Below, piece by piece: positions 62,298 to 64,000 of a stretch of 64,000 bases of DNA. The DNA is from Hyphomicrobiaceae bacterium. Lineage in GTDB: Bacteria > Pseudomonadota > Alphaproteobacteria > Rhizobiales > Hyphomicrobiaceae. The notes beneath the pieces are model-generated. The model saw only the letters and a program-made list of their open reading frames with translations, did no database searches and was not told the DNA's origin. The stretch lies in contig JAURWC010000084.1 of assembly GCA_030655135.1 (NCBI GenBank), positions 248,001 through 312,000 of the forward strand, in the 5' to 3' direction. The translations under genes and the position numbers were made by a program. Each line of letters opens with the position of its first letter. Position 1 is the first letter of the stretch.

Positions 62298-63014
62298 TTA
62301 CCAGGCCATCGGCTTCTTGTCTTTGAAGAAGCCGCCCGTGGGCCCATCGTCCGGCAGCGTCGCCAGCCAGACCGCGGTCTCCGCGCCCTGGTCCACCGGG
62401 CGCTCGGCATTGGCGCCGCCCATGTCAGTTTGCACCCAACCCGGATGCATCGAGTTGATCTTGATGTTGCCCGGCCCGATCTCGGCGGCAAAAACGCGCG
62501 TTAGCACGTTGATCGAGGCCTTCGACAGCCGGTAGGCCGGCCAGTTGCCGCCCATCTCCGCCAGCTGACCCAGCGCCGACGACATGTTGACGATGCGGCC
62601 GTAGTTGTTCTTCTGCATAAGCGGAATGGCGCGCTGGATCAGCCGCAACGGCCCCAGCACGTTGGTGTTGAACGTGTGCGCAATCGTTTCGATGGACACA
62701 TTCATCGCTGTCGTGCCGGTGCTCGGCCCGTCCTGCATGATGCCCGCATTGTTGACCAGGATATCGAGCCGCCCGCCGAACAGCTCCTCGACCTGCTTTA
62801 AGCCCGCCGCGCAGCTCTCGTCGCTGTCGACATCGATCGGCACGACGCCGACCTCGATGCCTTCCGACAGCAGCTTGTCGGCCGCGGCCTGCGCCTTCAC
62901 CGGATCGCGCGCGCTGAGCACCGTCACGACCCCCAGCCGCTCCAGCTGCCGCACGATTTCAAACCCGATCCCCCTGTTCGCGCCTGTCACCAGCGCGATC
63001 CGCGTCTCAGCCAT
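62298..63014 (-). CDS. Short-chain dehydrogenase/reductase
   Basis: 238 residues. The classical SDR elements are all present: cofactor loop TGANRGIG, NNAG (LVNNAGIM), catalytic Ser in VNMSSALG and the YxxxK pair as YRLSK. The C-terminal MHPGWVQTDMGGANAERPVDQGAET resembles the carbonyl-reductase-like plant/bacterial group using NADP(H). The substrate is unknown. It is 30 bp upstream of the channel-like gene on the same strand and may share its transcript. Confidence 0.88.
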   Translation of the reverse strand: MAETRIALVTGANRGIGFEIVRQLERLGVVTVLSARDPVKAQAAADKLLSEGIEVGVVPIDVDSDESCAAGLKQVEELFGGRLDILVNNAGIMQDGPSTGTTAMNVSIETIAHTFNTNVLGPLRLIQRAIPLMQKNNYGRIVNMSSALGQLAEMGGNWPAYRLSKASINVLTRVFAAEIGPGNIKINSMHPGWVQTDMGGANAERPVDQGAETAVWLATLPDDGPTGGFFKDKKPMAW

Positions 63015-63106
63015 AGATCCGTTCCCCTAGATCCCGATTTCCGCCGCTATCCCGGACGGTTGCCGGGACCATAACCGCTTCGGCTTGGCAGGGCGAGGGG
63101 CTTGGC

Positions 63107-63454
63107 TCAGCCGCCGATCTGGGACAGCACCAGATGAAAGGCGACAAGGGCGAACGTCATCATGCCAAGGAACGCACCAACGACAATCAGTGCGGTTGCC
63201 TTCGCGCCAATATTCAGAACATGCGCTATCCCACCTGCCACGACGAAGAAGAGGGCGTAGTCCAACAGAATGTTATCGATCATGGTGAGAGGCTTGATGA
63301 CCAACTCGGAGAGGACCGCCTGAGTCACACTGCCGCCGATCCCGACGGCCGATCCCTTCCACAGGCTCACGCCACCCATCCAGGCACCCAGCGTGCAACC
63401 CAACATGAGCCCCAACAAGCCCGCGGCGGGGATCGCCACTGCAAGCCACTCCAT
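63107..63454 (-). CDS. Small integral membrane protein
   Basis: 115 residues from ATG 63454 (GAGG 8 bp upstream; a TTG two codons earlier is less likely). Three or four hydrophobic helices: WLAVAIPAAGLLGLMLGCTLGAWMGG, NILLDYALFFVVAGGIAHVL and ATALIVVGAFLGMMTFALVAFHLVL. No family is recognised. Divergent from uvrB with a 112-bp spacer. Confidence 0.6.
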   Translation of the reverse strand: MEWLAVAIPAAGLLGLMLGCTLGAWMGGVSLWKGSAVGIGGSVTQAVLSELVIKPLTMIDNILLDYALFFVVAGGIAHVLNIGAKATALIVVGAFLGMMTFALVAFHLVLSQIGG

Positions 63455-63566
63455 CGTCAAACCTCGCTATCCTCACAGACCATATGTCTTAGGCGGAATA
63501 TCCGGCCTAGAAAACTCTGCCGGTGCGGCCCTTGAGCGCCAGGCGCCTCCGCGCCATATTCCGCCA

Positions 63567-64000
63567 ATGCCGCGCTCCCCAAAATCAGACTCGACGCCCA
63601 AGCCCCGCCCATCCCGTGGCCGCTCGGGAAAACCAAGTGCTCCCCCGGTCGAGACGTCCGGAGGTACCCCGGCGCCTCGCGGGTATAGCGAACCGCAACA
63701 CGGCTTCGCCGAGGCGCCGCAGGCCGCTTTCGATGCGGGCTATTCCAACAAGGGCCAGCTGCCCGCGCTGCGGCAGTCCGGCCCACGCCCGCCGATGGGC
63801 GGCGAGACGCTGACCGACCAGCTTAATGCGCTGCTCGCTAAGCCGCACGAACGCTCAGACAAGGCGAAGGAACTGATCGCGCGCCAGCCCATGATGGCCG
63901 CGCATCCCTTGGTTTCCGGTTCGATGCCGATGTTCATGCCGCACCGGCCTGAACGCCCCGAGAAGAGCGAAGGCGGCCACCGCTTCGAACTCGTCTCCGA
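63567..64000 (+). CDS. uvrB: UvrB, N-terminal part (3' end outside window)
   Basis: The frame from ATG 63567 stays open to the window end (144 residues). The first ~130 are Pro/Ser/Arg-rich, like the long N-terminal extension of Hyphomicrobiales UvrB (GFAEAPQAAFDAG). The segment PHRPERPEKSEGGHRFELVSE is the conserved entry to the UvrB ATPase core, which would continue beyond the window. UvrB is the damage-verifying helicase-like subunit of nucleotide excision repair. No GTTC-N7-GTTC or GAAC-N7-GAAC LexA site is seen in 63455-63566. Identification rests on this short conserved entry. Confidence 0.75.
   Translation, partial: MPRSPKSDSTPKPRPSRGRSGKPSAPPVETSGGTPAPRGYSEPQHGFAEAPQAAFDAGYSNKGQLPALRQSGPRPPMGGETLTDQLNALLAKPHERSDKAKELIARQPMMAAHPLVSGSMPMFMPHRPERPEKSEGGHRFELVS

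Noticed and set aside
61188-62504. Long frame antisense to the channel-like gene and the SDR
   Set aside because: It crosses two real genes on the opposite strand and has no recognisable domain.

Overview
The window is a gene-dense, GC-rich chromosomal segment of an alphaproteobacterium. The order Hyphomicrobiales is the best fit, and a Hyphomicrobiaceae-like member is plausible but not proven. The reasons are the gene content (OlsB-type ornithine-lipid acyltransferase, DUF2852 gene beside a TetR regulator, lgt-midA-pgeF with 4-bp overlaps, rplY-pth-ychF, petABC, Zur) and the use of GTG and TTG starts. No phage, insertion sequence, integrase or CRISPR array is visible. Nearly all of it looks like core chromosome. 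The only mobile-type sequences are small paired palindromes.

Layout. 1-4.1 kb: the end of one M16 peptidase gene, a second M16-fold gene without the zinc motif, then glucose-6-phosphate isomerase. 4.1-8.4 kb (minus strand): SelT/W/H-like redox protein, acetyl-CoA synthetase, DUF1761 membrane protein, a methyltransferase and an EVE protein. 8.7-12.7 kb: an Atg22-like MFS carrier, an orphan ParA, DUF2852 with a probable TetR operator and its TetR regulator, and tRNA-Gly(GCC). 12.9-20.4 kb: CorC/HlyC-type CBS membrane protein, ProXp-type deacylase, thioredoxin-TPR protein, Lon N-domain protein, Trm112-like protein, a hybrid histidine kinase and OlsB. 20.5-26.4 kb: mutL, rsmD, rluB, tadA, a patatin phospholipase and a 2-hydroxyacid dehydrogenase. 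26.6-33.2 kb: a soluble histidine kinase paired with a HerA/DUF87 ATPase, a ZnuD-like TonB receptor behind a possible Zur box, and a Bcr/CflA exporter. 33.2-38.6 kb (minus strand): prs, a lipoprotein with a duplicated domain, pgeF, midA and lgt. 38.7-44.1 kb: UbiK-like, YbjN, proC, a TetR regulator, pssA, a coiled-coil protein, zur and an ABM protein. 44.2-49.3 kb: rplY, pth, ychF, a GGDEF protein with a defective receiver, an NTF2-like protein and a NYN protein. 49.5-53.2 kb: methylthioadenosine salvage (mtnA, mtnP) around apt. 53.2-64 kb: the cytochrome bc1 operon, trmL, a secreted repeat protein, an ABC exporter, hemF, a glutamate-receptor-like channel protein, an SDR, a small membrane protein and the start of uvrB.

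Functional links. MtnP releases adenine and methylthioribose-1-phosphate; Apt and MtnA, encoded beside it, use these two products, and Prs supplies the PRPP that Apt needs. Lgt, the lipoprotein, PgeF, PssA and OlsB all serve the envelope. RsmD, RluB, TadA, TrmL, Pth, YchF, RplY, Trm112 and ProXp-like serve translation. Zur and the TonB receptor may form a zinc-response pair.

The most unusual signals are: a bacterial ionotropic-glutamate-receptor-like protein (61158-62267); paired palindromes centred on GGGTCAGACC that abut stop codons at three loci; the kinase-HerA pair; two envelope proteins built from internally duplicated, unassigned domains; and a perfect 10+10 bp operator upstream of the DUF2852 gene.
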